Under the pieces are notes generated by a model. The model had not been told where the DNA came from. It made no database searches and worked only from the letters and a program-made list of their open reading frames with translations. Shown here one piece after another: positions 48,701 to 60,491 of a stretch of 64,000 nt of DNA. Origin of the DNA: Daphnia carinata (Eukaryota; Arthropoda; Branchiopoda; Diplostraca; Daphniidae); NCBI RefSeq assembly GCF_022539665.2, contig NC_081337.1:10144679-10208678 (forward strand). The letters run 5' to 3'. Every line of letters begins with the position of its first letter. The stretch's first letter is position 1. The position numbers were made by a program, and so were the translations under genes.

Positions 48701-51079
48701 TAGCTCTTTTTTTTTTAAATATCATCTGCTCAGAAAAAGAGAAAAGGGAAACGTTGTGCGTTTCAATCAGGTACGCTCTGGCAAAAGGAGGAAAATGTTC
48801 CAAATACTTGTTTCCTCAAAAACACACTTTGGGGTTGCTCTTTCTTAGTATTTTTAAATGTCATAGATAGCCTCGTGCGTCATCAAACAGTTGTGGAATG
48901 TTGTCAAAAGGAAAAGGCATTTCCTTCTACTTTCAGTTTTATTATTCGCACGCACGCTGCTAAGCCAATAAGATTTTTGTCAACCACCCAACATTTTTTG
49001 TTGATGAATTTCCATACGTCAAAAGTGCTCCTGTCCCCCCCCTTACACGATTCTTGGTGATTCATTGAACACGTTTGTTTTTTTGTTTTTTTTTTTGTTC
49101 TTGATTTTTGAAATATTCTTTTTGAGCTATGTTATAAGTTGACAGGTGTCTGTCGCCATTGATACGGCATTCGATCCTTTTGGAAAAGAAATTAGTTCTT
49201 CTAGGAGATGATGATGCATCGTTAGAACGATTCCTCCACCACATCTCCCACCTCCTCCCCTCCCAGAATGAAATCGGAACAATCCCGCCCACGAAGCCAC
49301 GATTTTCATTTGTGTCGTTCTTTTCGTGCGTCCGTGCACGCACGCCGCTTTATCTAACTCTCTCATTTATCCGACGATTCAAAGAGGACAATATTTGCTG
49401 CAATTCTAATCGCCTGTATTTTTCGTGTTGTCAGTTTGTACTTTTTTTTTTTTCGTTTGAAATTTTGCAATGAATTCATGAGTCTATAATATCGACATGC
49501 CGCGGGTGTAGGGTCATAAAAAGCTTTAGACATTTTTGCTAGACTCATGTTGTCCCGAGTGTTCAATATCCATGTGTTTTCCGCGCCTACCCCCATTTCG
49601 TTTCCTTTTTTTTTTGTTCTTTCTATAAGTTTCAATTATTATCGCCCCCCTACTCCTCTCTCACCTTTTTTTAAATATATATACAGTATGTATATTTTTT
49701 TTTTGAGGGGGGCGTTGAACGTCGCGGTACATACAACAACAAAAACTGGTTTACTAGACTGGAAAATTGTGTTTGTGTTAAGTCCTCGACCCTCGCTCAG
49801 TTTTTGTGCAGTGGGCAAGTGTCTTAAGGAAAAAGGGTGGAAAAGCATAATAACCTAGTGTTCCGTCGGTCTGGTCGTCTTCGCAGTTTCCCCGACGTTA
49901 TGATTAATATTATTATGTTGGTTGATAACACCTATCTTTTTGAGAAAAAAAAAACTATTATCATTATTTACACTTGCTTTGCGCGGCCATTTGTTTGGGG
50001 ATGGAAAAAAGCGAAAACAAACAAAACAACAACATCGCTTTGATGCGAGTCGTGATGTGTTGTGTTCCATTTTGAAAAGATATGAAGCCACACATCTTGA
50101 CTTAAATACTGTAAAGTCAAAAGACAAGTTGACTATATTATATCATATAGATGGCCATTTCTTGACGTGTGCGTGTTTCTTTCGTATCGTAAAACAATTG
50201 AAAAAGAAGAAAACACAGAGCCCTCTCTTGTCTCTCAATTCCTTTCAAGGAACTCGATTTTTTTTTCATGATTACTAAATTGCTGAACGAGATATAATTG
50301 AAATGTTCACATATTCGTGTGTCCTCCCCCCTTAAACCACCCTCATGCCCCCCCCCCCACACTCGTGATGATGTTGATGTTTATTGCTCTCCAATTTGTT
50401 TTCTTCACTTCTCCTTGTTTCTCCCTTTAAACAGAGACGCAATCGAAAGGGCTACCGGAGTCGGTTTCAGGTTTTAATCAAATAGTGTTGATGTTGTTGT
50501 CAGAAAAGAAAAAAAATGTCGATAGGTTTTCCTTCCCTCTTTTCCAAACAACAGAAATCAACAAAAAAAAAAAAAAAAAGGCATGCACTGCGTCTGTTTA
50601 GAAACTACACGAGCGTGCCACACTCCGGTAAAATGAAAAGACAAACTAATTATTACTTTACCGCGTTGTCGATGTGATTTGCATGGTAATTGAAAAAAAA
50701 GGACGTGAGTATGTTAAACAAAAAAAAAGAAGAAAAACAAGATAGTTCAACCTGAATCCTGGTCGCCTTACACGCCACACACTCCTTGTTTTCTAACTAT
50801 ATCTCTTATCAGTGGTCAAATTTTTGTCATTGAAATAGAAAGCGTCCAGTTTGATATATAGGCTTGCAAAAAAAAATGGAGAAAAAAAAGAAGAATTGTG
50901 GAAAAATGGAGGGAAGAAAACGAAGGCAAGAATAAAGGAAAAAAAAAATCACCCCCCCAAAAAAAAAATTCAATAAAACAGTGTCGATCCCATGTTTCTG
51001 TTTCTCTCTGCAATGATGCGTGTTGATTTAGAATATATTAGACATGTGGTTAGTGGAATTTTTATGTGTTGTGTCTTAA

Positions 51080-51085
51080 TTTATT
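51080..51085 (-). terminator. Poly(A) signal of the RASD gene
   Basis: AATAAA on the minus strand, about 230 nt downstream of the RASD stop codon. Confidence 0.5.
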
Positions 51086-51313
51086 CGTGGCATCTTCGTG
51101 ATTATCAAAACACCAGAAACAAATGCTGCCCACCATGTTGGATGGAACTGTTGCCATGGTACAAACAGTACACGGCAGGTATATGGAAATCACCTACACC
51201 AAGGGGAGGATTAACGTAACACGCAATAGGTAAAAAAAAATCGAATCCAATTTTAAAATTCTTCCGCAAAAAAACAAAATCAGTTTCATAGTTTTGTCCC
51301 ACTGACTTTGATA

Positions 51314-54300
51314 TTACTGGATGACGCAACGGAACGAACGTGCCCTGGTCGATGGCGCATTCGACGACGCAGAGTTTGGCTGTCTTTGTGATGTTTTCTT
51401 CTTCATAATCATGAGATCCGTGTCTACGTGAATAAGAGACAAGCACACAAAACATTTTTTTTAAAATCAGTATTCATAAACAGTAAATAAATAAAAGAGG
51501 GATCGATTACGGAGTGAGGGTCGGCGTACGTTGAGAGCCACTACGCCGTAAGCGTCGCTCATTCGTCTTCGGATGGATAGTCCCTGAAAACGTCGTGATC
51601 CCTTCTTTTTGGTCTGTGCCGTTGGCGATGAGGTTAACATGGGCGGCAGAGGCACAGAACTCGACGACCCTAACAGCTGACGGCGAAAGGTTACAGGAGT
51701 CCGCCCGTCCCACAGCACGTGTAGGAAGGAACCAATAAAAAAAAAAACGCGAATCAATCATGTTCCGTTACTATCCGCGAAAAAGAGTCCATATCTTCCA
51801 CTCCATTTTTCTCAATAGACATACCTGAGCGGGCAAAAGTCTTCTATGAGAATTGGGGGCCATTTCGGCCGGAAGATCAGCCAGTTGAAAGAGTTGGCGA
51901 AACAGTTCGTCGATATTCCAATTCTTCTTGGCTGATGTCTCGACAAAACCACAACCGGCAAATCCCGAGCATAGCATTGCCAACTCTTCCACCGTCACCG
52001 TCCTGTTCCACAGCGATGGGATCAACACAAATTTCAACACGAGTGTCTAACTAGACGCTATATGGCTACCTCATCTCTCGGTCGCATTTGTTACCAGCGA
52101 TGATCATGGGCACGAGGCTGGGCGTACTTGTTTTTTTACTTCCTCGAAATGATTGTTGTGTAACTGGTCGCCGGCCGCCGATGTGGCTTTTAGTTTCGAT
52201 GATCTGCGACCGTAACCGGGCAACTTCTTCAAACGACTCGCGACTGTCGACGCTATAGACCAGCAGAAACAGGTCACCTGGTACACACAAAAAGAAAAAA
52301 TACACGGCTAAAGGTAAAGCTTCAGTTCTCCTTGACTACCAGTTGATTTCTAATTGATATACTGTATATTTTTTAAATAACCAAGAGACATTTAGTATCA
52401 TCAGATAGCAACACAATCGTCAACAGTGTTGCCTGAATGTCACGTAGGCCGTTCAACGATAGCTAACTCAGTTTGTTAGATTATGGTAAGCGAAATGTGC
52501 TGAAATGTTAATTAACCTGTGTGCTTAATTAATTGCGGATCTATATATAGAGGACGGTAGCTTGTATCCTAAACTTTGTCCAGCTATAATGAGCACGTTG
52601 CAACGAGTCGATGATGCCACCCATCGTTAAGCCGAAAGGAAAGGTTTATAGCCGAGGGACTACTATGAAAAACTTAGGTAACCGGATCGTACGGCTCGAC
52701 ATTTATTTTTAATTAGATCGACTTTGTATCGTTACGTTCGCTTTTCATCCTGCACGAATTGTGTAAGTAGGATGAAGAGCTGTTGTGCTGCTATAATGAG
52801 CTTGCTGCATACGCAAGCCAACCATCGCATAATGCCGTTAAATAAAGCTGTACACGGAAGCGAGTCATTGGATCTCACTATTCCATATGGTGACTTGGTT
52901 GCCGAAAATGTATTACGACTTGTAAATTTACGACATCTGCAGATCCTATTTCTCCTGGGCTAATCTTGCGACAAAGTTTTCGTTTGGTTTAAAACTGATT
53001 TCTTTTCTTTAACTTTTTTTTTAATGAATAAAATTTAAGGCGCATCTGTTCGCGAATTCGAATGGGCCAGAAGAGGGTTTGATTTGAGTAAAGGTCTTAT
53101 GGCAATTAAAGATCTGTTGTGTGCTTCGTTGTCAACAAAGAGATTGAGATGACAAGAAAGAGGATGGTATCTGACGTTCTAATCATCCGGCTTTGTCCAA
53201 GGCGGAAGGAACATCTTCCGTCTCTCGAGTTTCAAAGCCCGGTGATCTCTTCTGCCTCGCTATTTGCTGTAGGGAGTCCTAAAACATTTTCTTTGTCCCA
53301 AGTTCCTTACCGTAGATGAAGCTGGGCGTGAACGGCAGTTGGCAACGGATTTCCTCAACGAGTAATGTTCACGAGATCCTAACGTTTCGAGTAAATTCAC
53401 CATGGAAATCACGTCAAAGTTGGAACGATATGACAATCGACATTTGTTGGCCTATAAATAGCAATCCACCTACGCGCTCACCTTTGTACATCGACCGGAG
53501 TCATCGTTTCCGCATAAAAGTTTTTCTTCTTGTATACTCTTTTACCCATCTTTTTCACATAAAGAGATCGAAAAGTTCAGTAACGTAAGGGAAGACACGC
53601 TGACTGACATACTAGAAATGAAAAGCCCCCTATGCTATACGACTGTATAGCTTAACTGATTTGATTGCGTACCAGGAGACGTGTCGCATCTAGAGAGAGC
53701 CGGATACGAGTGACAGTGGTTCATTAGAGACTTCCAGCAATGACGGTTCCCCTCCCCCCGCCCTTTGAACTAATACACCAACTGAATTTTGGATTGCTCT
53801 TTTCTCGACTCTTCTAGGAGAACTCGAGATCCCCCCTCTCTCTTTTGGTTGACAGCCCTTCCTGTCAAAATTTCAGTCTGCGATTGATTTCGTCAATTGA
53901 TCCGGTCGTCTTCCCCTGAAGATGGCTTTTCTACATCGTCATCCTTTAAGATAGTCGAACTAGACAACGGTCTATCGTTCACGGGACGGAGAAAGGGTAG
54001 AGGGGGGAAAAAATAAATTGCAAGCTCGCTGGAAGAATCAATACCATTTGACTTGATTGGGCGTTGCCTAGCAATGAGGGGCACAAGCGGAAACATATCT
54101 CAAATTGGATGTTTCGAAGAGTAAAAAGGAAAAAGACGAGTTTGGATAATCAAAAAGGGGATTTTCTTGGCTTGGGTCGAAAACCGATGAGCAACAGTGG
54201 ATCAAAAGTTTAAGGTCCCAGCCGCCTTTCTTTTACGATTTCTCTTTAAAGTACAAAAACACACGAGTTTTGCTTCTTACCTGTAATGAAGGAGAGTCGC

Positions 54301-54794
54301 TGCATGGCTGGGAAGGGGCTATTCCAATAAAAGAGAAAACATGTTTTTGAGCATTTTACGATACGAGAGTAATCGAGGGAGAAAAGAAAATGTCACAAAC
54401 TGGTTGCCGCTTGTATCCAAAATGTCCAACTGATAAACTTCGCCGCGGATGCGATACACTTTACGATAGAAATTCTCTATGGTTGGTGTATACGAATCGC
54501 TGAACTTGTTGCTCAAAAACCTGGCAATTTCAAAACATAACGTTGAACATTTTTTTGTTGAGCCTACATAGGTTGGGGAGCCATCGTTATGCACAGGATA
54601 TTGACCGTATATGCAAACGAAAGTATTCTTTATGTACGGAGCACTTACCGAGCAACGAGTGAGGATTTGCCGGATCGAGCGGAGCCGAGGACAACTAACC
54701 GCTGGCAATTCTGATGCGAAGCCGTTTGCAACAGGTCTTCAACAGGAGCAACATTCGTGTTACATTCAGCTGTTTCAATAACTGACTCTGCCAT
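51314..54794 (-). CDS. RASD-family (Dexras/Rhes) small GTPase
   Basis: A Ras-like GTPase of the RASD1/RASD2 group. Seven exons: 54794..54649, 54520..54401, 54318..54281, 52277..52070, 52002..51825, 51676..51511 and 51423..51314, giving 321 residues (vertebrate members 266-281). G1 is GSARSGKSS, the effector region YTPTIENFYRK and G3 DTSGNHPFPAM, with the RASD-type TSGN instead of TAGQ. The G4 motif is GNKCD and G5 ETSAKK. The C-terminal extension contains DAYGVVALNVRRPSLHTDL, like vertebrate DAFGIVAPFARRPSVHSDL, and the protein ends in a CaaX box (CVIQ) for prenylation. A Ser/Thr/Arg-rich insert of about 20 residues precedes G4. Exon 3 is only 38 bp and is followed by a 2-kb intron. Confidence 0.92.
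52278..54280 (-). other. Third intron of the RASD gene
   Basis: 2 kb intron between the 38-bp exon 3 and exon 4. Open frames of 60-90 codons on both strands show no recognised similarity. No repeats of note. Confidence 0.6.
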
Positions 54795-57700
54795 CTTTGC
54801 TAATTTTCTACTATTTGTGTTCAGTTCAGCAAAAAAAGAATGAGTTAATGGACTCAAAAGAAAGTTACCATCCACTGGTACCTGTTGGGCCGGTATCCGG
54901 CTGGCTGATGGTACTCGGCAAACCCAACTGTAGATTTTGGCGTAATCAATGAAGTAGCCCAGCGGATCTATTGTAAAGAAAGGTGGGCGTAACTCGTGGC
55001 AAGCGAATCGAAAAGGTAGATGGCGACTAACATGTTTCAATGTCGGAAGGCTCCAATATATATAGCGGCAGCTTTTGTTGTGACGCGCACGTTTGGTGCA
55101 CCTCTTCACTATCAGTCTATAGGACGTCGAAAACGCGGCGCAGCGCAGACGTCATACTAGAACCCTTCCAGTTTTCAGCATTTCCTTTTATTTCGACCAA
55201 GATAGGGAAAATGGGATCAATTTTTCTTCTTGCAACAGTCGATTTTTTTGCCCCGTTGCGTAGGTGTGTGGGGTTTAACATCCAACGAACCATCGCAATC
55301 ATTGTGTTCTCAACGGTAATACTAAAATAACCCAATCGTTAGTATGACGCTCAAGTGCATCCTGAATGAGTTAGTATGGATTTAGCTAAATGATGGCAAG
55401 TGGCTCGAAAGAACGTACTCTCTTTTTCACCGTTGACGTTAAAAACAGCTTCGACTATGACGACACAACCGACTTCCCGTTTCGTAGAAAACTATTTTTA
55501 GAGACAAGCCTATGTGTTATTCAATTCTGATTGAACGAGCATGGCGATTTTGAAATAAGGTTGACAAAAAAAAAAGGTAACTAAATAATGGTGACGTAGA
55601 AAGTTCTACGGCTGGGCTTTACTTTCAATCAGAGGCTGTTGCATTCCGAATAGATGAAGTACTCCACGTTTCAAAGCGACCATTGCTGAGCAAGGAGAAA
55701 TAAATCAAAACAAACTGCGAATGACGTCCTAGATTCTGGCACGAGTTGTCCATTAAGAACAGCAGTACACTGTATCTGTGTAGAACATTTATTGGGAGCC
55801 TCGACAAAGCAATCTATCCTGTAGGACACAACGTGCACGATGTACCATTTAGTCATTATTTCTCGCTGTTGCGTTACTTGTTTTCATTAAATGACGTTCT
55901 CCGGCGAACACCTGTAAGTGTTCGTCAGATAACGAGGCTATAGAGAATCATTGATTTCGATGCGTGTAACACGTCAAACTCCAGGTGTTTCTTTTGAACA
56001 TGTGTGAATACCTTTTACATCTTCACGACTTTGTTGGCAGGTATCAAACATCATCCAAATATAGAGCTTTCACATGTTGAATGAGCGGAGAATCCCTTCA
56101 AAGAGTGAAATCGTTCTGTATAAACCTCTTATAATTTGTAATGCAAGTCGAATGCGAGGTTACCACTTGTGGTTGACACGCATTAAAACATGATTGACGT
56201 CAGCAAATAATCTACCTGCCAACACGACGTGTAAAAACTGATAATTGTCAACAGGCACGCGCTGGGTAAAAAGCAGGCATGGTTTGCCTTACACGTCTCT
56301 CCTTCTTCGGTATGGCTTCCGAGTTCCAACGTGACTCAAACTTGAAATTACTAGATTTTATCGATCGTTTTCCTTGACGCTAAATACAATTTACTGGAAA
56401 TTGACAAACCGAGCGGGTCGATAAAGGTGCCCAGTCTTTTGCTAGCTACTGCCCTACCATAGTCGCTGTCCCCACAAGTCCTCAGCTGCCCCGTTTGCAT
56501 ATACAAGTACATGCATCAAAGGAAATGGAAAATTCACGTACGGAAACCGCAAACATAAAAAGAGGACATGGCGTTTAAAGCTTAATAGCAAATTTCCTCG
56601 ACCCAAATGAATACTTTGAAAGCGATTGAAACAAAAACAAAGCGACACTGAGTTTTTTTAAAGTAAGTAATACAAGTTAGACGATGGGAAAATACTATGC
56701 GTTTAAGGCAATAGATTCCACGTACTGAGGAAAGACAAACACTCAAAAAAAAAAAAAGGAAAACTATATTCAGTACATCTTCAAGTTGCTGCTGGGCGCC
56801 TAAACTATGGGCAACGGGCACGGCAACGGGCCGGAGGACAAACTGCCGCACGACTGCAGACATTTTAGCAATCCAATTATACGGGCTTAAGGGCTACGCT
56901 GTTCGTGATCGGGAAACGATCAGGGAAAAAAAGTTTCCTTTTTCAAAAGAACGTCTAACTTCAATAAATTGGCACACTGAAACACCAGCAGAATATGGCA
57001 ACTGCGTCATAAAAATAGTCTACGTTGAAAATCTCCTGGATATTGTCAGAAGCACGGAAATTGAACATACTCGACCCGACGTTCTACGACCCTTACTTCG
57101 ACCGTGAGTATACCATTCGTGGTGTTTGTGAACATATACACGGAATGTCTTTCTCCACGAAAGAAATATATTTGATAACGACACGTTCGCCGTTTCTTCA
57201 CTGTGTTGAAATTGGATTTTTATATGTTTTGCTCGTAGTTTCCGGGATATATTTGCTCATGATCTTCTGATTTGATTTTGAAATCGGAACGCTGAGGTTT
57301 CTCCAAGGACGGCCTTACGTGGCAGCTCAAAAATGGAACCTAAGAGTTGCGTCGGGTTGTTGGCATAGCACTCTGAGCTTCTTCGACAGACAGTGGGTAT
57401 TTGTCTATGTTCTAGCCCCACGTCTTTGTCTTATTATGCGTGTCTTATTCTCACTTGTAACACATATAGATTTTGTAGCCTTGGACAAACGTTGCGTGTA
57501 GAGTAAGTAAAATATGGCCACTTTGCATTGCTAAAGGCCGCGATGAGGTAGCGCAGAAAAAAGCTATTAGACGTGCCCGTTATTTTGCTGTAAAGTCGTA
57601 GAAACAGGGAAATGGCATTCAGTCTTTAAAGGGTATTGTTTTCTTTGAAATATTCCCAAAAGGCCTGTAGGCTTTCGAATAATCGAAAAGGGTGTAAGCA

Positions 57701-58121
57701 TGTCAGGTGTAAGATGTATCATCAAAACTTTCTGTTTACTCACTTCGGGAAATGGAAGCCCATCAGGTGGCATTTTGTCAATATCCTAGTCTCGAGAGGC
57801 TATCTGTTTTCTTGTCGCAGTGTATTATGTTGCAATGGCCTCGATATGGAAAAAAATGCTGTGACCTTGATGATGTTACACTTTCCCTTGGATGAGAAGG
57901 TAACAAAGGCATTTTCTCCAATAGCCAATAGAAGAGTTCTCCTCTTTTTATTGCTTAAAATCGTAGCCTCGCAGGAGACATAGCCCTGAAGAGCAATCGT
58001 CTAGTTTCAACTCCGTTTTGTCCCTTGTTGAGTTTCGACTTCTTTTCTCCATCGTCCTGTCTTTTTTATTTGGTGTGCGTGTTACGACAATAGTATCCGG
58101 ATCAAGTCGCAAGGTGCAGCA
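54795..58121. other. Intergenic between RASD and the orphan secreted gene
   Basis: 3.3 kb. The first 300 bp is the RASD 5' UTR and promoter. The rest is unassigned. Short open frames occur on both strands, for example 57025-57270 (+) and 57636-57983 (+). None has a recognisable domain, and I could not connect them by splicing. Confidence 0.45.
55057..55064 (-). promoter_or_regulatory. TATA box candidate of the RASD gene
   Basis: TATATATA (minus strand, CTATATATATTGG) about 265 bp upstream of the RASD start codon. It lies just downstream of an in-frame ATG at 55109, which argues that this upstream ATG is not transcribed and that the ATG at 54794 is the start. Confidence 0.45.
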
Positions 58122-58906
58122 ATGGATTATGGGTTTCGTCGTTCCTCGCAGATCAACTTATTGATTACTCTTGGAATCCTAAGCCTCATGATGTCGTCAG
58201 TGCTAACTAATGGCGAGCCTGCAGCCAACGCAGGGCAAGCGAATACGACGACAGGTACACATTTGACCTTTGAGTTTAAATTGTTTTGTTTTGGCTTTAT
58301 TTTCAAGTTTTATTCGTATATCATGTCACAGCAACTGAAGCCTACGGTACGTTGCCATGCCTGCCAGATTCGGCGTTGAACGCTTTACTTGTCCAGATGC
58401 TTATGGCAATACAGCCATACTTCTTATCTTACCAGTACCAGCAACAGAGAATGCAATCCTCCAATAATAATGAATTATTTGCTCATACGAGCGAACCGAT
58501 TAGGACGACCGTGGTGACATCGAGCATTGTGTCGACATTGACGCAAACGCTGTCAAAAGTCATTTCTATTTGGTACCGAAACGAACGCATACCCACTACC
58601 CTTTATTCGCAAACAACTGTCGTTATGACTGACTTGATTACAATCACCTCAACGCTCAAGGATCATGTGGAACCCACCGAATGGAAAAGGGAACGTAGAG
58701 AAGTGGAAGATGCGACGTTATTGGATTCCTCTTTGTCCGACGAAATCGGTTTTGGATATCATAAAACACGACCGCTACCTAGAGCTGAATCTATTGGCGT
58801 CCACGCACTCCCTGATCATCTAATTCAACCACGAGTGCTGGAAGCTTGGAGCAACTTTTTGCATGTATTAGAAGAAACTCAAAATAAGGCAAGGGAAACA
58901 AAGTAG
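58122..58906 (+). CDS. Unrecognised secreted protein, possible proprotein
   Basis: I do not recognise the family. Two exons, 58122-58254 and 58332-58906, give 235 residues. The N-terminus has a basic start and a hydrophobic segment (LLITLGILSLMMSSVL), a good signal peptide. The mature part has a single early Cys (PCLPDS), hydrophobic helices around residues 60-78 and a Gln-rich stretch. Two Thr/Val/Ser-rich beta-like segments follow (TTVVTSSIVSTLTQTLS and TTVVMTDLITITSTLK). A furin-type site RERR (residues 164-167) precedes a charged C-terminal third. The splice (ACA G|CA) keeps the frame. Coding status rests on the long clean frame, the signal peptide and good splice sites. Confidence 0.7.
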
Positions 58907-59216
58907 AATGTCTTTGTTAAATAACCTCAAGAGGCTTCGAATGATTGCAAGTTATTATCTTTGTTTGTTTTTTTTCGGATTCCGAGTTTACCACATATCG
59001 ACTAGATAATACATAAAATAAGAATTTTTATTATTTGAAACAGTTTATTTTATTAAATATTGAGTATACACTGGATCAATCTAGTCGGTTTATCCACATA
59101 TACAAGAAAATGTATTGAACTTAACTTCAACAGAATTTATATGAGAATGAAATAAACTGAAAGTTGGAATATTGGTGGCTGCGAAAAGAAAACGGCATTA
59201 ATATTTCTATCGTCAG
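58907..59216. other. Convergent 3' gap, orphan gene / TVP23
   Basis: 310 bp. A + strand AATAAA (59151-59156) lies beyond minus-strand AATAAA signals (near 59044-59053), so the two 3' UTRs probably overlap. Confidence 0.45.
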
Positions 59217-60253
59217 CTAAATTACATTGGTTGCAGAGTTCACGTTTGTAGTTTGCGCTTGCCGTGTCAACATACTAACGGCCTGGACATAGAATAAAAA
59301 AGGACTTGTGAGTTTGCTTCAAAGCGATGAAAAAACTAATTTTGGCTTACCTTTTCCATGACTTGCTGACGGAATAACCCGTTTGCGTAGCTGGAAACGG
59401 CTCCAGTAAGGTTGGAACCCTTACCTAGCTTGCATCGAAGATATCCGTACACATTAGCTCCATTAAGAGATAGAGCAATGCAATCTAGAACAAGCCACCG
59501 AAAGCTAAATCTAAACAGAGCAAGGATGAAGAGGATGACCCACGCCACAGGGAAAATAATCAGTCCCATCCAAAATACTCTAGATTCTGCTGCATGCACT
59601 TTTCTGACATCACCTTCCTGAAAGTCATAATTTAAAAAAATTCGATGAAGAATACAAAATCTTTCTTTTTTATGCTGCAGTACCTTTCGTGCTTCGTAAA
59701 CCCAGTGGCTTTTGCCTTCAGTGTCAACATAACTCCACCACCGAAGGCCAACCAATATTCTTCCTGTAAATGTGGAATCATATGAATTTCTATCTTGAGT
59801 CTAGAAAATTTTACAATATGTCACTGACCTGTAATATTTTTCACAGTCCAAAAGTCCAGAGAGAGCAAAATAACAGTAAAAACAAAACTCGTAACAAACC
59901 CATCAGAGAACCAGCCACAGAAAAGGTAAACCAAAATCGCCGCTGCACGGAAACCAAGGTGGAAAAGTACTACATATGGGTGCCTATTTGAGAAACAAAA
60001 ATAAGCATGAAATCAATATAAAAAATTGGAAAAAAAATTATTTTCAAATGATGATGAAAAATGTAAACGTCAGAATTTAGGTAAGGGAACGTTTACCGGA
60101 ATTGTTTAGGATTCTCTTCTTCGCCAAATCCAGGTGTGTCATCATCGATTAACGGCGCCTGAATGAATAAATCAATAAAGTTAAAATATAAACTAGTTTG
60201 AATTAAATTGTAACATATTTTTCCGAACTAACATTAGCAGCAGACGAAGCCAT
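59217..60253 (-). CDS. TVP23: Golgi membrane protein TVP23 homologue (FAM18)
   Basis: A small multi-pass protein of late Golgi vesicles, implicated in endosome-Golgi traffic. Six exons: 60253..60233, 60158..60097, 59983..59829, 59763..59684, 59617..59351 and 59282..59217, giving 216 residues (human about 205). Landmarks are [66 protein letters not shown] and [11 protein letters not shown], all matching FAM18. Four hydrophobic segments are visible. The short Ala/Ser first exon (MASSAAN) precedes an acidic stretch [11 protein letters not shown] as in orthologues. It is divergent from SMARCAL1 with 238 bp between start codons. Confidence 0.93.
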
Positions 60254-60491
60254 GTTGCTGACGTTGACATCAAGTGGTTGCATCTTTTGCCACTTGGAAA
60301 TTCTAATGCGCAATAGAAACAAAAAACTTCATGGCAACGCTTGTTATGGTAATTTAGGATCCTATTCGAACTCTGTTCGAAGTTATTATCTCCTGCATTT
60401 AGCATACGGCATTTTGCAGTCTCTGTTTTTTCTAGAGCGCGAAACATCTAACAGGTTCATTTAGTAAGATAGAGGATCTTGTTTATTCAAG
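60254..60491. promoter_or_regulatory. Bidirectional promoter TVP23 / SMARCAL1
   Basis: Only 238 bp separate the two opposed start codons, so the two promoters must overlap or be shared. No TATA box is evident. Confidence 0.5.

Larger units (their letters stand above)
42089..51313 (+). other. Long gene-free region, probable gawky 3' UTR plus intergenic
   Basis: 9.2 kb with no gene I can support. The + strand is persistently pyrimidine-rich with T and C runs: T20 at 45634-45653, C12 at 44719-44730 and C11 at 50348-50358. AATAAA occurs on the + strand near 45760, 46707, 48509, 50932 and 50972, any of which could end a long gawky transcript. The minus-strand gene downstream (RASD) has its own signal at 51080-51085. 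Open frames here are low-complexity and lack splice or domain support. Confidence 0.45.

Noticed and set aside
54645-55109. Extended N-terminus for the RASD protein from an in-frame ATG at 55109
   Set aside because: A TATA box lies downstream of that ATG and the extension has no family similarity.
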